Below, piece by piece: positions 1-7,613 of a stretch of DNA of 64,000 nt. The notes beneath the pieces were generated by a model, which was given only the letters and a program-made list of their open reading frames with translations, was not told the DNA's origin and ran no database searches. Each line of letters begins with the position of its first letter. Within the stretch, counting starts at the first letter, position 1. The position numbers and the translations under genes are program-made. This DNA is from Planctomycetaceae bacterium (lineage in GTDB: Bacteria; Planctomycetota; Planctomycetia; Planctomycetales; Planctomycetaceae): NCBI GenBank assembly GCA_021732975.1, contig JAKFWC010000013.1:29843-93842 (forward strand), read 5' to 3'.

Positions 1-247
1 GAGTTTTTTCCGCCGATAGAGATCGCTTTGGGCTGGTCAGCCGACCGGACGCGGGATCATAGCCAACGTATTTCAGCTCACAGTCCCGCAGAAATGCCCG
101 CAGCTCTCGCAGCTCTGACGGCTTCAGTGTTCTGTGTAGCGGTTCATCGAAATAGGGCCGCATGGTACGAAGTCCATGTGGCATGAGTTCCTCATCAAAG
201 AATTGCAACGCCGCCCGGAGGACGGCGAGATGATGTCTCGTCAGCAA
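1..247 (-). CDS. Small unknown protein, 3' end cut by window edge
   Basis: An open frame runs from a TTG start at 247 to the window edge, giving 82 residues with no stop. An AGGAGG Shine-Dalgarno lies about five bases before the TTG, which decides the start. The N-terminus (LLTRHHLAVLRAALQFF) resembles that of the 63-residue protein encoded just upstream on the same strand (MLTSREPATVLAALRLW), so the two look like diverged paralogues. The rest is charged and probably helical, without a motif I recognise. It lies at the downstream end of the minus-strand cluster that contains the Ycf46-like ATPase. Function unknown. Confidence 0.6.
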   Translation of the reverse strand, partial: MLTRHHLAVLRAALQFFDEELMPHGLRTMRPYFDEPLHRTLKPSELRELRAFLRDCELKYVGYDPASGRLTSPKRSLSAEKT

Positions 248-366
248 TCGAGCCTCCTTTTCTAGTGAGAGCGGTTCACAATTGGATCCGGCCACCGGAA
301 GTGTAAATAAGAAGGGTCTATCTGGGGTGCGAGTGATGAATCAGAACGCCGTGACGTTGAGCTGCA

Positions 367-558
367 TTACGCGATGTCCCTCTCAACGTCGGCGTCATTC
401 AGCCGATCGCAAAGGGTGTCGATCTCGGGTTCTGACAACGGCACTTCGTCTACGAAGTGCCGAAAGCCGTCCGCAAAGGCAAGCCCCTCCCGGGCGAGTT
501 GTCGCTGCCAGAGGCGCAGCGCAGCCAGCACGGTGGCCGGCTCACGGGAAGTCAGCAT
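367..558 (-). CDS. Small unknown protein, 63 aa
   Basis: ATG start with a GGAG element about nine bases upstream. The protein is short and acidic at its C-terminus and is predicted helical. Its first 18 residues share the pattern MLT-x-R-x(3)-VL-x-AAL with the partial gene downstream on the same strand, suggesting a small paralogous family. It follows the 240-residue unknown gene by about 40 bases and is probably cotranscribed with the AAA+ ATPase cluster. No known domain was recognised. It could be an accessory subunit of the ATPase system, but that is inference from position only. Confidence 0.5.
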   Translation of the reverse strand: MLTSREPATVLAALRLWQRQLAREGLAFADGFRHFVDEVPLSEPEIDTLCDRLNDADVERDIA

Positions 559-597
559 GAGCGGGTCTCCGGATAGGTTGAAGGTTCGCTGCTTCCA

Positions 598-1320
598 CTA
601 CGTGTCGCATCGGCCTTTGGCTTCGAGATGCTCGAAGTTGGGGAACTGCGTGATCGCGCTCACGACGCCATTGCCATGAGAATCCTTCAGTTGGCCGGCG
701 AAGCCTGCAATCATCGCATTCCACACCCCAACTTCCTTGGCGAGCACTTCAGCGTCGCGTGCTTCCCAATAGTTTCCCTCGTCGAAGACTTCCTCGACGA
801 GGCCCAGCGACTGAGCGAAGTCGAGAAGCGCCACCACCGACAGGTGACAGCGCAGAAAATTCTCGATCCCGCCGCAATCCGGGTTAGTGGCATATTGCGT
901 CTTGCAAAAGCTCTCCCAGCGCCAACCGGTGAGGCCGGTCTTCACACGCCGCTTCTCACCCATCGCACCGCGCCGGTGATCATCCACTTTGAGGGTCGCG
1001 GGGTATCGGCACAGTCCGAAGTTGGCTGGTTCGCAGCCATTTCCTGGTTGGGCCGTGAACGCAATTACGTGTTGCGGGGAAACGCGATAATCGCAGTCGC
1101 CCACCTTGATATACGCTCCGGCCTGAACCAGCAACCAGCGCGCGGGGGACTCGCGCGGCAACTTGGCAAAATCGGTGTCCTCCCCTGCCAGTTCCATCAT
1201 CTCACTGACGTTTGCCAACGGGAGATCGCGTGCCCGTTGTCTGAGTCGCTCAACAAGCGCACGGGACTCCGCTGCCTGGCGGACATCAGCTTTCAGTTTC
1301 CAGTGGATCGTTAAACCCAT
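598..1320 (-). CDS. Conserved-looking unknown protein, 240 aa
   Basis: The frame is intact, with ATG at 1320 and AGGAG nine to ten bases upstream. The protein has a helical, Arg-rich start (residues 10-35), then a segment with several Cys, Trp and aromatic residues (GWRWESFCKTQYA near the middle, then CGG and RCHLSVVALLDFA). There is no signal peptide or membrane segment, so it is probably cytoplasmic. It lies 56 bases downstream of the Ycf46-like ATPase on the same strand and probably belongs to its transcription unit. I do not recognise the family; scattered cysteines could bind metal but form no standard motif. Confidence 0.7.
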   Translation of the reverse strand: MGLTIHWKLKADVRQAAESRALVERLRQRARDLPLANVSEMMELAGEDTDFAKLPRESPARWLLVQAGAYIKVGDCDYRVSPQHVIAFTAQPGNGCEPANFGLCRYPATLKVDDHRRGAMGEKRRVKTGLTGWRWESFCKTQYATNPDCGGIENFLRCHLSVVALLDFAQSLGLVEEVFDEGNYWEARDAEVLAKEVGVWNAMIAGFAGQLKDSHGNGVVSAITQFPNFEHLEAKGRCDT

Positions 1321-1376
1321 TGTGGGAGTCTCCTGTTGGATGAAGAGTGAAACACTCGCAGGTCCATGTCAACAGC

Positions 1377-2891
1377 TCAGTTGTTCTGCGGATCGGCAGG
1401 CCGGCGCACCTTTCGGCGCGAAGCATCCCCCGCCTCCGGAGAATGGACATAGAGACCGGGACGATCGGCCGATAGACACCGGCCGCTCGCCCACTGACGG
1501 AGTTTCGTGACGGCTTCCGCCGCCGTGTGGGCGACCGGCACAACATTCTTCGCCGCTTCGGTCAGTGATACATCCAGCAGCGCCGACAAGCGACAACACG
1601 ACTTAATTTCGGCTCCCGTCCAGTCTGTGTCCTGGGGGATCGGCTGATTGGCCGCGATGTCGTACTGGCGACGATAGAGTTGCCAGATCGTCTGCCGTTC
1701 CGCGGCACCGGGAAGATCCACGAAGAACACCGCGTCGAGGCGCTCGGCACGGGTGAACTCGGGCGGCAACCGACTGATGTCATTCGCCGTGCCGATGAAG
1801 AACACATCGGACTCGTGATCGGCCAGCCAGCTCAACAACGTGCCGAACAGTCGCGTCGAGACACCCGAATCGCCATTGCCGCCGACGCCCGCCAGGCCCT
1901 TCTCCAATTCATCGGCGAACAGAATACAGGGACTCATTGCATCAGCGATTTTGAGCGCCTGCCGGACATTGCGCTCTGTGTCGCCAACCAGTCCTCCCAT
2001 CAGATTACCGATGTCGAGCGTCAGCACGGGTCGACCTGTCTCGTTGCCCAGCGCCCTGGCGAACGCCGACTTGCCACACCCCGGTGGTGACAAGAGGAGC
2101 GCTCCTCGGGGTTTCACCGATCGGCCCGGTTGCAGTGCCCGACGACAGAAGTCTTTCAGTGCTGTCAAACCACCCAGCGAGGCGAAGTCCCCAGGCCCGC
2201 GATGCAATGTGAGCAGATTCTGCTTCCGCAGGGTTTGGGCCTTCAAATCCCAGATGACTTCGGGTCGCAGGGCATCATGCCGGGCCAGACTCAGGGCAAA
2301 CGCCCCTTCGGCTTCGGCGCGCGTCAATCCGGCGGCCGCTTCCAGCAGACTCTGCCACGCGCGATTGGTGGGAATGCCATCCGGATGGTCAGCGAGGACA
2401 TCCTGGGCAATCTGACCGAGTTGATCCGGCGTCGGCAACGCATGGTCGATCACCACGAAGGCCCGTTCGAGTTCTACCGGAAGGGCCACGATTGGCGAAA
2501 GCACGACGATGAATGTCCCGCTCTGCTTGCCCACGATGAGTTGCTCGAACAGGTTTTGAACAATCTCGGGACTGTTCAGGAATCGATGAAAGTTGGGCAA
2601 GACGAGCAGCGTGGTCTGCTCGCTGGCCGTCGCGTCTCCGCCCGTGGGAACCGGTGCCAGTGTGGGCAGGGCTTTCAACACCGCCAGAGGATCATCGACC
2701 TGGGGCACGGTCGCGGGGGCGTTCGCGGGCAATCGCAAGCCCCGCGCGAGATCCCACACCGCCAGTGTCCATTGTCGACGCCGGGCGTGTTCCACCAATT
2801 CTCGCTCGGCTTCGTCGGGTTCGACCGTCGTGACCCACAGCCCACTGAAGGCCGCATTGATGTAGTCGTTGAGTTGCGTCAGCAGGCTCAT
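1377..2891 (-). CDS. Ycf46-like AAA+ ATPase, 504 aa
   Basis: A cytoplasmic AAA+ ATPase. About 220 N-terminal residues form a non-catalytic region (beginning MSLLTQLNDYINAAF, then WVTTVEPDEAER). The AAA+ core follows: Walker A SPPGCGKS near residue 266, Walker B CILFADELEKG near 320, sensor 1 FFIGTAND near 362, and an arginine-finger region (FTRAERLDAVFF) near 376. A C-terminal lid domain follows. Size and architecture match Ycf46-type ATPases known from cyanobacteria and plastids. Neighbours DUF2997 and DUF1257 (Ycf35-like) support that assignment, because these families co-occur. The likely role is ATP-driven remodelling of a protein partner; the substrate is unknown. Confidence 0.85.
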   Translation of the reverse strand: MSLLTQLNDYINAAFSGLWVTTVEPDEAERELVEHARRRQWTLAVWDLARGLRLPANAPATVPQVDDPLAVLKALPTLAPVPTGGDATASEQTTLLVLPNFHRFLNSPEIVQNLFEQLIVGKQSGTFIVVLSPIVALPVELERAFVVIDHALPTPDQLGQIAQDVLADHPDGIPTNRAWQSLLEAAAGLTRAEAEGAFALSLARHDALRPEVIWDLKAQTLRKQNLLTLHRGPGDFASLGGLTALKDFCRRALQPGRSVKPRGALLLSPPGCGKSAFARALGNETGRPVLTLDIGNLMGGLVGDTERNVRQALKIADAMSPCILFADELEKGLAGVGGNGDSGVSTRLFGTLLSWLADHESDVFFIGTANDISRLPPEFTRAERLDAVFFVDLPGAAERQTIWQLYRRQYDIAANQPIPQDTDWTGAEIKSCCRLSALLDVSLTEAAKNVVPVAHTAAEAVTKLRQWASGRCLSADRPGLYVHSPEAGDASRRKVRRPADPQNN

Positions 2892-2952
2892 GAAAGGGGA
2901 CTCCGTGTGTTATGTGGTTCGAGTGCGACGGGAGGCATTCCAGAAACGAAAT

Positions 2953-2983
2953 CGCTCCGCATCGCGACAAGCGATGCGGAGCG
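2953..2983 (-). terminator. Perfect 13-bp hairpin between DUF2997 and ATPase genes
   Basis: Arms at 2953-2965 and 2971-2983 are exact reverse complements around the five-base loop gacaa. On the minus strand it follows the DUF2997 stop and precedes the ATPase start. The downstream strand (ATTTCGTTTC) has only a weak T-tract. It could be a partial terminator, an attenuator or an RNA-stability element that makes expression of the ATPase differ from the upstream small genes. Confidence 0.4.
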
Positions 2984-3017
2984 GATTGGGATTCAACGGG
3001 TGAATGGGCCAGCGTTG

Positions 3018-3206
3018 TTACTGCCGCGCTTCCTCGATGTTTGCGGCCGTGGCGTGGAACTCGTCCGTCAATTGTTCGCGAGTCCGTACACCCAATCCGG
3101 ATTCGAGGCTGCGCGTGGCGTCACGACACTCATCGCCCGTGAAACCTTTCGTTTGAATGGTGGTCTCACCCTTGGGCGACACCGTGACTTCGATGATCCG
3201 GGACAT
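3018..3206 (-). CDS. DUF2997 family protein, 62 aa
   Basis: A small protein beginning MSRIIEVTVSPKGETTIQTKGF, typical of DUF2997: a short two-stranded beta start with a ribbon ending in KGF, then a helix (DECRDATRSLESGLG). The start ATG overlaps the stop of the upstream 72-residue gene (TGATG), indicating translational coupling. The frame remains open for 33 codons upstream, but coupling and homology favour this ATG. The family is commonly found next to DUF1257 and Ycf46-type ATPases, as here. Molecular function is not established; it is plausibly a partner or substrate of the ATPase. Confidence 0.8.
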   Translation of the reverse strand: MSRIIEVTVSPKGETTIQTKGFTGDECRDATRSLESGLGVRTREQLTDEFHATAANIEEARQ

Positions 3207-3424
3207 CAGGTCTCCTCCACTTGGCGAATCTGCCGCTCCAGCCGGGCGACTCGCTGTTGATGTTTTTCCAAAGAGTGAAAGGCACGCTTCAATTTCGCCA
3301 TCCACCGACTCAATGCCTGCTGCTCATCCGCCAGCCGCCCCCGCCATCGGGACAGCTGTGCCGAAACGACTGTGGGCGTTAATGCCGCCGGACGAAGGAC
3401 ACGGCGGCGGCGTGTGATCGTCAT
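3206..3424 (-). CDS. Small basic coiled-coil protein, 72 aa
   Basis: A basic N-terminus (MTITRRRRVLRPAAL) is followed by a long amphipathic helix with heptad character (LADEQQALSRWMAKLKRA, ending RLERQIRQVEE). Its stop overlaps the DUF2997 start by one base, so the two are very likely translated together. It sits between the DUF1257 and DUF2997 genes. The family was not recognised. Charge and helix suggest it binds nucleic acid or scaffolds the neighbouring ATPase, but there is no direct evidence. Confidence 0.65.
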   Translation of the reverse strand: MTITRRRRVLRPAALTPTVVSAQLSRWRGRLADEQQALSRWMAKLKRAFHSLEKHQQRVARLERQIRQVEET

Positions 3425-3474
3425 GCTGTCTCCTCAATCGCAAATGAGATTCGATGACAGAGAGTGAGACCCTC

Positions 3475-3837
3475 TCATCCTGCGACGGCGATCCGCACAC
3501 GAATCGAGCCATCGGCCAACTGTTCTTCGCTGACAGTGTGACCCTGTCGGCTCGCTTCGATCCGAGCCTTCTCCACTGAATACCGTTGCAGGAACCTGTC
3601 CAATTCTTTCTGCTCACCCCAACGGCCTTCAAAGTTGTCGAAGGCAATCTTGGCGGTGGCGACATCACAGACCACCGGATAACGCCATTCCGGCAACCGC
3701 ACCGCCCAGCCCACAGCCGAACTGCTAAACAGTTGCGTCTCGCCGAAGACTGGCTCCGGCAACGACAACCGACCACACGCCGCCCGAATGGCGACCGGAT
3801 CCCGAATCTCTGTTTGAATCTGCACGATGTGCGACAC
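3475..3837 (-). CDS. DUF1257 (Ycf35-like) protein, 120 aa
   Basis: The gene starts at GTG 3837, with GGAGG about eight bases upstream. The sequence (SHIVQIQTEIRDPVAI, then AVGWAVRLPEWRYPVVCD and FDNFEGRWGEQKELDRF) has the features of DUF1257, the family of the plastid and cyanobacterial Ycf35 protein: a beta-rich N-terminal half with the P-x-W-x-YP-V motif and a helical tail. It is the first gene of the minus-strand cluster leading to the Ycf46-like ATPase. No function is established for the family; in this operon it probably acts together with the ATPase and DUF2997. Confidence 0.85.
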   Translation of the reverse strand: MSHIVQIQTEIRDPVAIRAACGRLSLPEPVFGETQLFSSSAVGWAVRLPEWRYPVVCDVATAKIAFDNFEGRWGEQKELDRFLQRYSVEKARIEASRQGHTVSEEQLADGSIRVRIAVAG

Positions 3838-5615
3838 GATATTGATCCTCCAACTGAGGGAAACGATGACAGGGCCGACGATCGGTCCCGTTTGCTTAGG
3901 TAAATTGAAAACGGCCTCGCAAAGTCCAGTCGAAACTGGTCTTCACGAGGTTGAAGGGAACTCAAGGAAATGCTCTCCCAGAGCTACGCCAATGGCATTA
4001 CCTTATGGACCAAACCGCTTCGCGGTGGGGTTGTGGCGTGAAGCGTGCGATCGCGCTGCATCCATCGGCGGTCGTGTCGAAAGGCGATTCGCCGTTCGAC
4101 GGATTTGCGGGGCTCGGTCCTTTCCGGGTTCACGATGACGGATGTGTCCGGCTTGTCTCCTGCCACTCGGAGAACTCCGCATGCCCCTATTACGCAAATG
4201 CAGGATCAAAGCCCTGGAACTGCGCAGCATGTCGCCGAGAACCATACGGTTGTAGTCGATTGCGCGACCCGTCTGGCCCATTACCACAACCGGAGCCCCG
4301 GCACGCTCGACGCCGAACAGATCCGCGTGTATCTGTGTTCTTATCGGTCCCGCACTTCCATCTCGTCTTCACACTTCTGGCCGCACACGGCCTACGGCGC
4401 TGCAGAACCCGCGCATGGTATTCAATTCCCATTGGCGCACGGCGGCTGCGGTTCAGTCCATAAAATCGTATGCAGCGTGCTTTCACGCGGCCCCCACGTC
4501 CGAACCCGCTGATAGCACACTGCATACAATCCTATTTTATATGACGCATTTCTCGCCGGATTTTAGGTTCTCGTACTGCGTTCAAGGTAGGGACCAGCGC
4601 AAGTGGCTCTGGTCCTCCCGTGGCATTCCACCATTCGGTCCCTCTTGTGATCGATTTACGGCACTCGGGGGTCATTCTTGTATGGGAGCTGCGCACTGAG
4701 GGACTGGACATCGCACCGCGAGATGGTTGGTTTGCCTGAACCGACTGCGGCCCTTGCAACTTGGCCTGAATCAGCGTGACACTCGCCACAAATCCAATCA
4801 CAGCAACGATCGACACATCCGCATTCCGAATTCTCCTGACGACGGCTTCAAGATCGCGATCAAGAATTGACGCCCGGCTTCCGACCAGGAGGTAATCAAA
4901 GCCGAAGACACCCGCTCGAATTCTTCAGAAGGTTCGCTGGCAAACGATAAGGTTCGTACAGTCGGCGAGCGGCATTCTGCCTTAAAGTGTTGGCTTCCCT
5001 GGCCGCTTTTGCAAATTTCGACCCAAGACCGGTTGATCGAAGAAATTCGCGCGGCCATCGACCGAAGTTACAGGCTTCCGGTTCACCTCGGCAGAGCGAC
5101 CAATACAGACTTCGATCAAAAGCAACCGCAGGAGAGCTAAAACGCTATACGCCACCGCTCGACGAGGAAAAGAAGCCGATCATGAGTGATAAGGTCGAGC
5201 CACAACACCGGGACGGAAAGCCGTCGTTTGTCTGGAGTAGTTCTTGGATGAGCAGCCTATGGAAGCTCTTTTGAAACATGCAACCTGTGTGCAATATCGC
5301 TCGAACGCGAAAAACCATGCCGCGGTCATTCATCAAGGACAATGATCCCTCACAAATCTATCATCGCCTCAAGTGCGTCGGCCCCGTGGGCAGCCTACCG
5401 TACAACTTCCCGCAATCAATGACAGCGCGATTGTGGCGAATTCATCGCCAGAGCGACGGTTTTTTCGCCACCCCGAAGTTGGTCCGCGTATTTGCCGCCT
5501 GTGTTGTTTGCTGATTTGCTCGCTCTTTGAGATTCCGCATTTTCCGACCGTATCGGCGCGAATAGTGCTGCTAGGTCTGCCTTTTCACTGAACGGACCTT
5601 GCTGGGGGTGATTTA
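3838..5615. other. Gene-poor stretch with mobile-element remains
   Basis: Nearly 1.8 kb between divergent genes. The first 350 bases would hold the promoter of the minus-strand Ycf cluster, but I see no convincing -35/-10 or -24/-12 pair. An IS91-type remnant lies at 4181-4460. Beyond it, open frames are short, overlap on both strands and resemble nothing known. One tiny frame at 5182-5274 (MSDKVEPQHRDG..., 30 residues) is open but has no good ribosome site. The stretch is probably decayed accessory DNA. Confidence 0.5.
4181..4460 (+). mobile_element. Decayed IS91-type element (recombinase + transposase fragments)
   Basis: Three frames carry consecutive pieces of known mobile-element proteins. 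From the ATG at 4181 comes the start of a tyrosine recombinase (KALELRSMSPRTIRL, then a stop). A shifted frame continues its N-terminal domain (RLAHYHNRSPGTLDAEQIR plus VYL). Directly after, another frame gives VPHFHLVFTL, the conserved histidine motif of IS91-family transposases, and a further shift gives LQNPRMVFNSHWRTAAA, also IS91-like. IS91-type elements often carry an integrase-like gene upstream of the transposase. The order fits an internally deleted, frameshifted fossil. No ends or target duplications were identified. Confidence 0.65.
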
Positions 5616-6533
5616 ATGGACGGCCAGTCTCTACGAAGGCAGCGTGGGTTTACATTGATCGAACTGCTGGTGGTGATTGCCATCATCGCCATCCTCATCG
5701 CGTTGCTGCTACCGGCGGTCCAGCAGGCGCGCGAAGCGTCGCGGCGGATGAGTTGCCGAAACAATCTCAAGCAGATCGCCCTGGCGATGCACAACTACGA
5801 AGCGTCGTACACGGTTTTGCCACCGCGGCGAATTCTGACAGCGGGAAATGTGCGAGGCTGGGGCCCGTCGATTCTTCCGTATGTCGATCAGGCAAACCTT
5901 CAGGGGCTGTACCGGTTTGACAAGAATTTCTATGACCCCGAAAACGCGAGCGTCATTCAAATGCCGCTGTCCCTCTTCATGTGTCCGTCGGCACCCGGCC
6001 CGCGGATGGTAACCGTCATTCAGGGGAGTGTGACATCTCAGGGCATTGCCGGCGACTACTTCGGGCCGAACAGCTTTTCCTCCACCAAGTATGGGACCAC
6101 GTCCCTGAGCGGGAACAACCAGATCACGGGATTAGATGACCTGCCGCGAGTGCGTCGTTTTCGTGATTTCGTGGACGGCACCACGAACACGATTCTGGTT
6201 ACGGAACAAGCGGGACGGTCCGACTACTATATCCGCGGAATCAAGCAGGCCAGCAATGCCGGCTTGAGTCAGGCCACCAATTGGGGCTCATGGCCCTCGT
6301 TCCAAGTGTTTCAGGTGCAGGTTTTTGGATCAGATAATGTGACCAAGGATGGTCCCGGAGGAACCTGCACCATTAATTGCAACAACAGTCAGGGCGTTTA
6401 CAGCTTTCATCCCGGTGGGGCCAATGCAGCCTTGGCCGACGGTTCCGTCCGGTTGTTGAGCGAGAATATGGATGCGAACATTCTGTTTGCCGTGGTGACG
6501 ATCAACGGTGGCGAAGTCGTCGGAGAGTATTAG
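5616..6533 (+). CDS. DUF1559 type II pseudopilin-like protein, 305 aa
   Basis: The start (ATG 5616, GGGGGTG upstream) leads into [18 protein letters not shown]. That is a prepilin cleavage/methylation site (G before F, Glu at +5) followed by a single hydrophobic helix and [15 protein letters not shown]. The DUF1559 body has the typical end [22 protein letters not shown] and GGEVVGEY. Proteins of this family are processed by prepilin peptidase and lie in the inner membrane or a pseudopilus; many planctomycete genomes carry large numbers of them. It leads a plus-strand run with a second DUF1559 relative 48 bases downstream and with DUF1549/DUF1501 genes. Confidence 0.93.
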   Translation: MDGQSLRRQRGFTLIELLVVIAIIAILIALLLPAVQQAREASRRMSCRNNLKQIALAMHNYEASYTVLPPRRILTAGNVRGWGPSILPYVDQANLQGLYRFDKNFYDPENASVIQMPLSLFMCPSAPGPRMVTVIQGSVTSQGIAGDYFGPNSFSSTKYGTTSLSGNNQITGLDDLPRVRRFRDFVDGTTNTILVTEQAGRSDYYIRGIKQASNAGLSQATNWGSWPSFQVFQVQVFGSDNVTKDGPGGTCTINCNNSQGVYSFHPGGANAALADGSVRLLSENMDANILFAVVTINGGEVVGEY

Positions 6534-6581
6534 GCTGTCATTGGTCGCTGACCCGCTTGGATTCATGTCACGGAGCACGGT

Positions 6582-7559
6582 ATGCAACAGACTCTCAGCC
6601 GGATGGAAGTGGTGGTTCTTTCGGGATGCGTGCTGGTGATCTTCGCCGTTCTTGCTCCTGCGGTTGTGGCAGCGCGGGATGAGGCAAGAGGGCAGGCATG
6701 CCAGGATCGATTGCGTCGCATCGGGACCGCGTTCTCTGAACACGCTTCAATTCATGGCGGGTTGCCACCTCGACGGACCGGGTTCAATGATGGCAACCCG
6801 TATGGCGGTTGGGGCGGGCAGATTCTGCCCTATCTGCACCTCGAAAACTTGTCAGGGCAGTTTGATCCGCGTTACGACTTTTTCGATCCTAAGAACAAAA
6901 CTGTCGTCGAAGCTCCCATGCCGGTGTTTGTATGCCCGTCAAGTCCGGCGGAACGGTTCGTGCAGATCCAGTCCCAAGCCTCCACGAAGTCCTTGAATCC
7001 GGACAAGGATACGGTGTTTACCTGCAAAGCTGGTATTTCCGATTTCATCGCCTCGAACGGAGTCTTGATGACCCGCAACGGTTACGGCATCAATGCGATG
7101 GGAGCGGAACGCGGGATCGGTAACGAACGTCAGCCAATGGCGGACAATCAAATCCTGCCACTGGCCAAAATTGCGGACGGCTTATCGAATACGTTGCTGC
7201 TGATCGAGCAATCCGGGCGGCCGTCGGCCTGGCGAAAGAACAAAGAGAAGCCGGGGGACGGTCAGTTCGGCGTCAGTCCGAACGCGCGGGGGGCTTGGGC
7301 CGGGTGGGGGTCCATTGGTTTCAGCGCTGCTAATGCAGAGACCGGCGAAACGCCCGGCCGCGGTGACAGCACGGATTGTAGCGTGAACTGCAACAACTGG
7401 TTCGGCATTTACGGATTTCATCAAGGCGGGGCCAACGTCCTCCTCTGTGACGGGAGCGTGCGCTTTATGGGGTTGAAACTCGATCCGCTGACATTCGCCT
7501 ATCTGACGGTTCGCGACGATGGGCACCTCATTGACCAGGACGTTTTCAGCAACGAATGA
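6582..7559 (+). CDS. Divergent DUF1559 protein lacking the prepilin site, 325 aa
   Basis: Related to the preceding gene over the whole DUF1559 body (PPRRTGFNDGNPYGGWGGQ, FVCPSSPAERF, GFHQGGANVLLCDGSVRFM). The N-terminus reads LSRMEVVVLSGCVLVIF: the Gly-Phe-Thr cleavage motif is replaced by Arg-Met, although the acidic residue and hydrophobic helix are kept. It may therefore stay uncleaved as a plain membrane-anchored protein. ATG 6582 is the first start in frame, 48 bases after the previous gene, so cotranscription is likely. The pair could be partners in one surface structure (inference). Confidence 0.88.
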   Translation: MQQTLSRMEVVVLSGCVLVIFAVLAPAVVAARDEARGQACQDRLRRIGTAFSEHASIHGGLPPRRTGFNDGNPYGGWGGQILPYLHLENLSGQFDPRYDFFDPKNKTVVEAPMPVFVCPSSPAERFVQIQSQASTKSLNPDKDTVFTCKAGISDFIASNGVLMTRNGYGINAMGAERGIGNERQPMADNQILPLAKIADGLSNTLLLIEQSGRPSAWRKNKEKPGDGQFGVSPNARGAWAGWGSIGFSAANAETGETPGRGDSTDCSVNCNNWFGIYGFHQGGANVLLCDGSVRFMGLKLDPLTFAYLTVRDDGHLIDQDVFSNE

Positions 7560-7613
7560 GCGCCGTCGCAGAAAAGATGCTCCACCTCGCTTTCGTTCGG
7601 GAAGTAGGTCTCG

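Noticed and set aside
2130..3260. Long plus-strand open frame (376 residues)
   Set aside because: It lies opposite the Ycf46-like ATPase and DUF2997 genes, has no recognisable domain, and its composition mirrors the antisense strand.
4987..5274. Small plus-strand frame ending MSDKVEPQHRDG...
   Set aside because: No similarity recognised and no convincing ribosome site; could be a real micro-gene at 5182-5274, but the evidence is insufficient.
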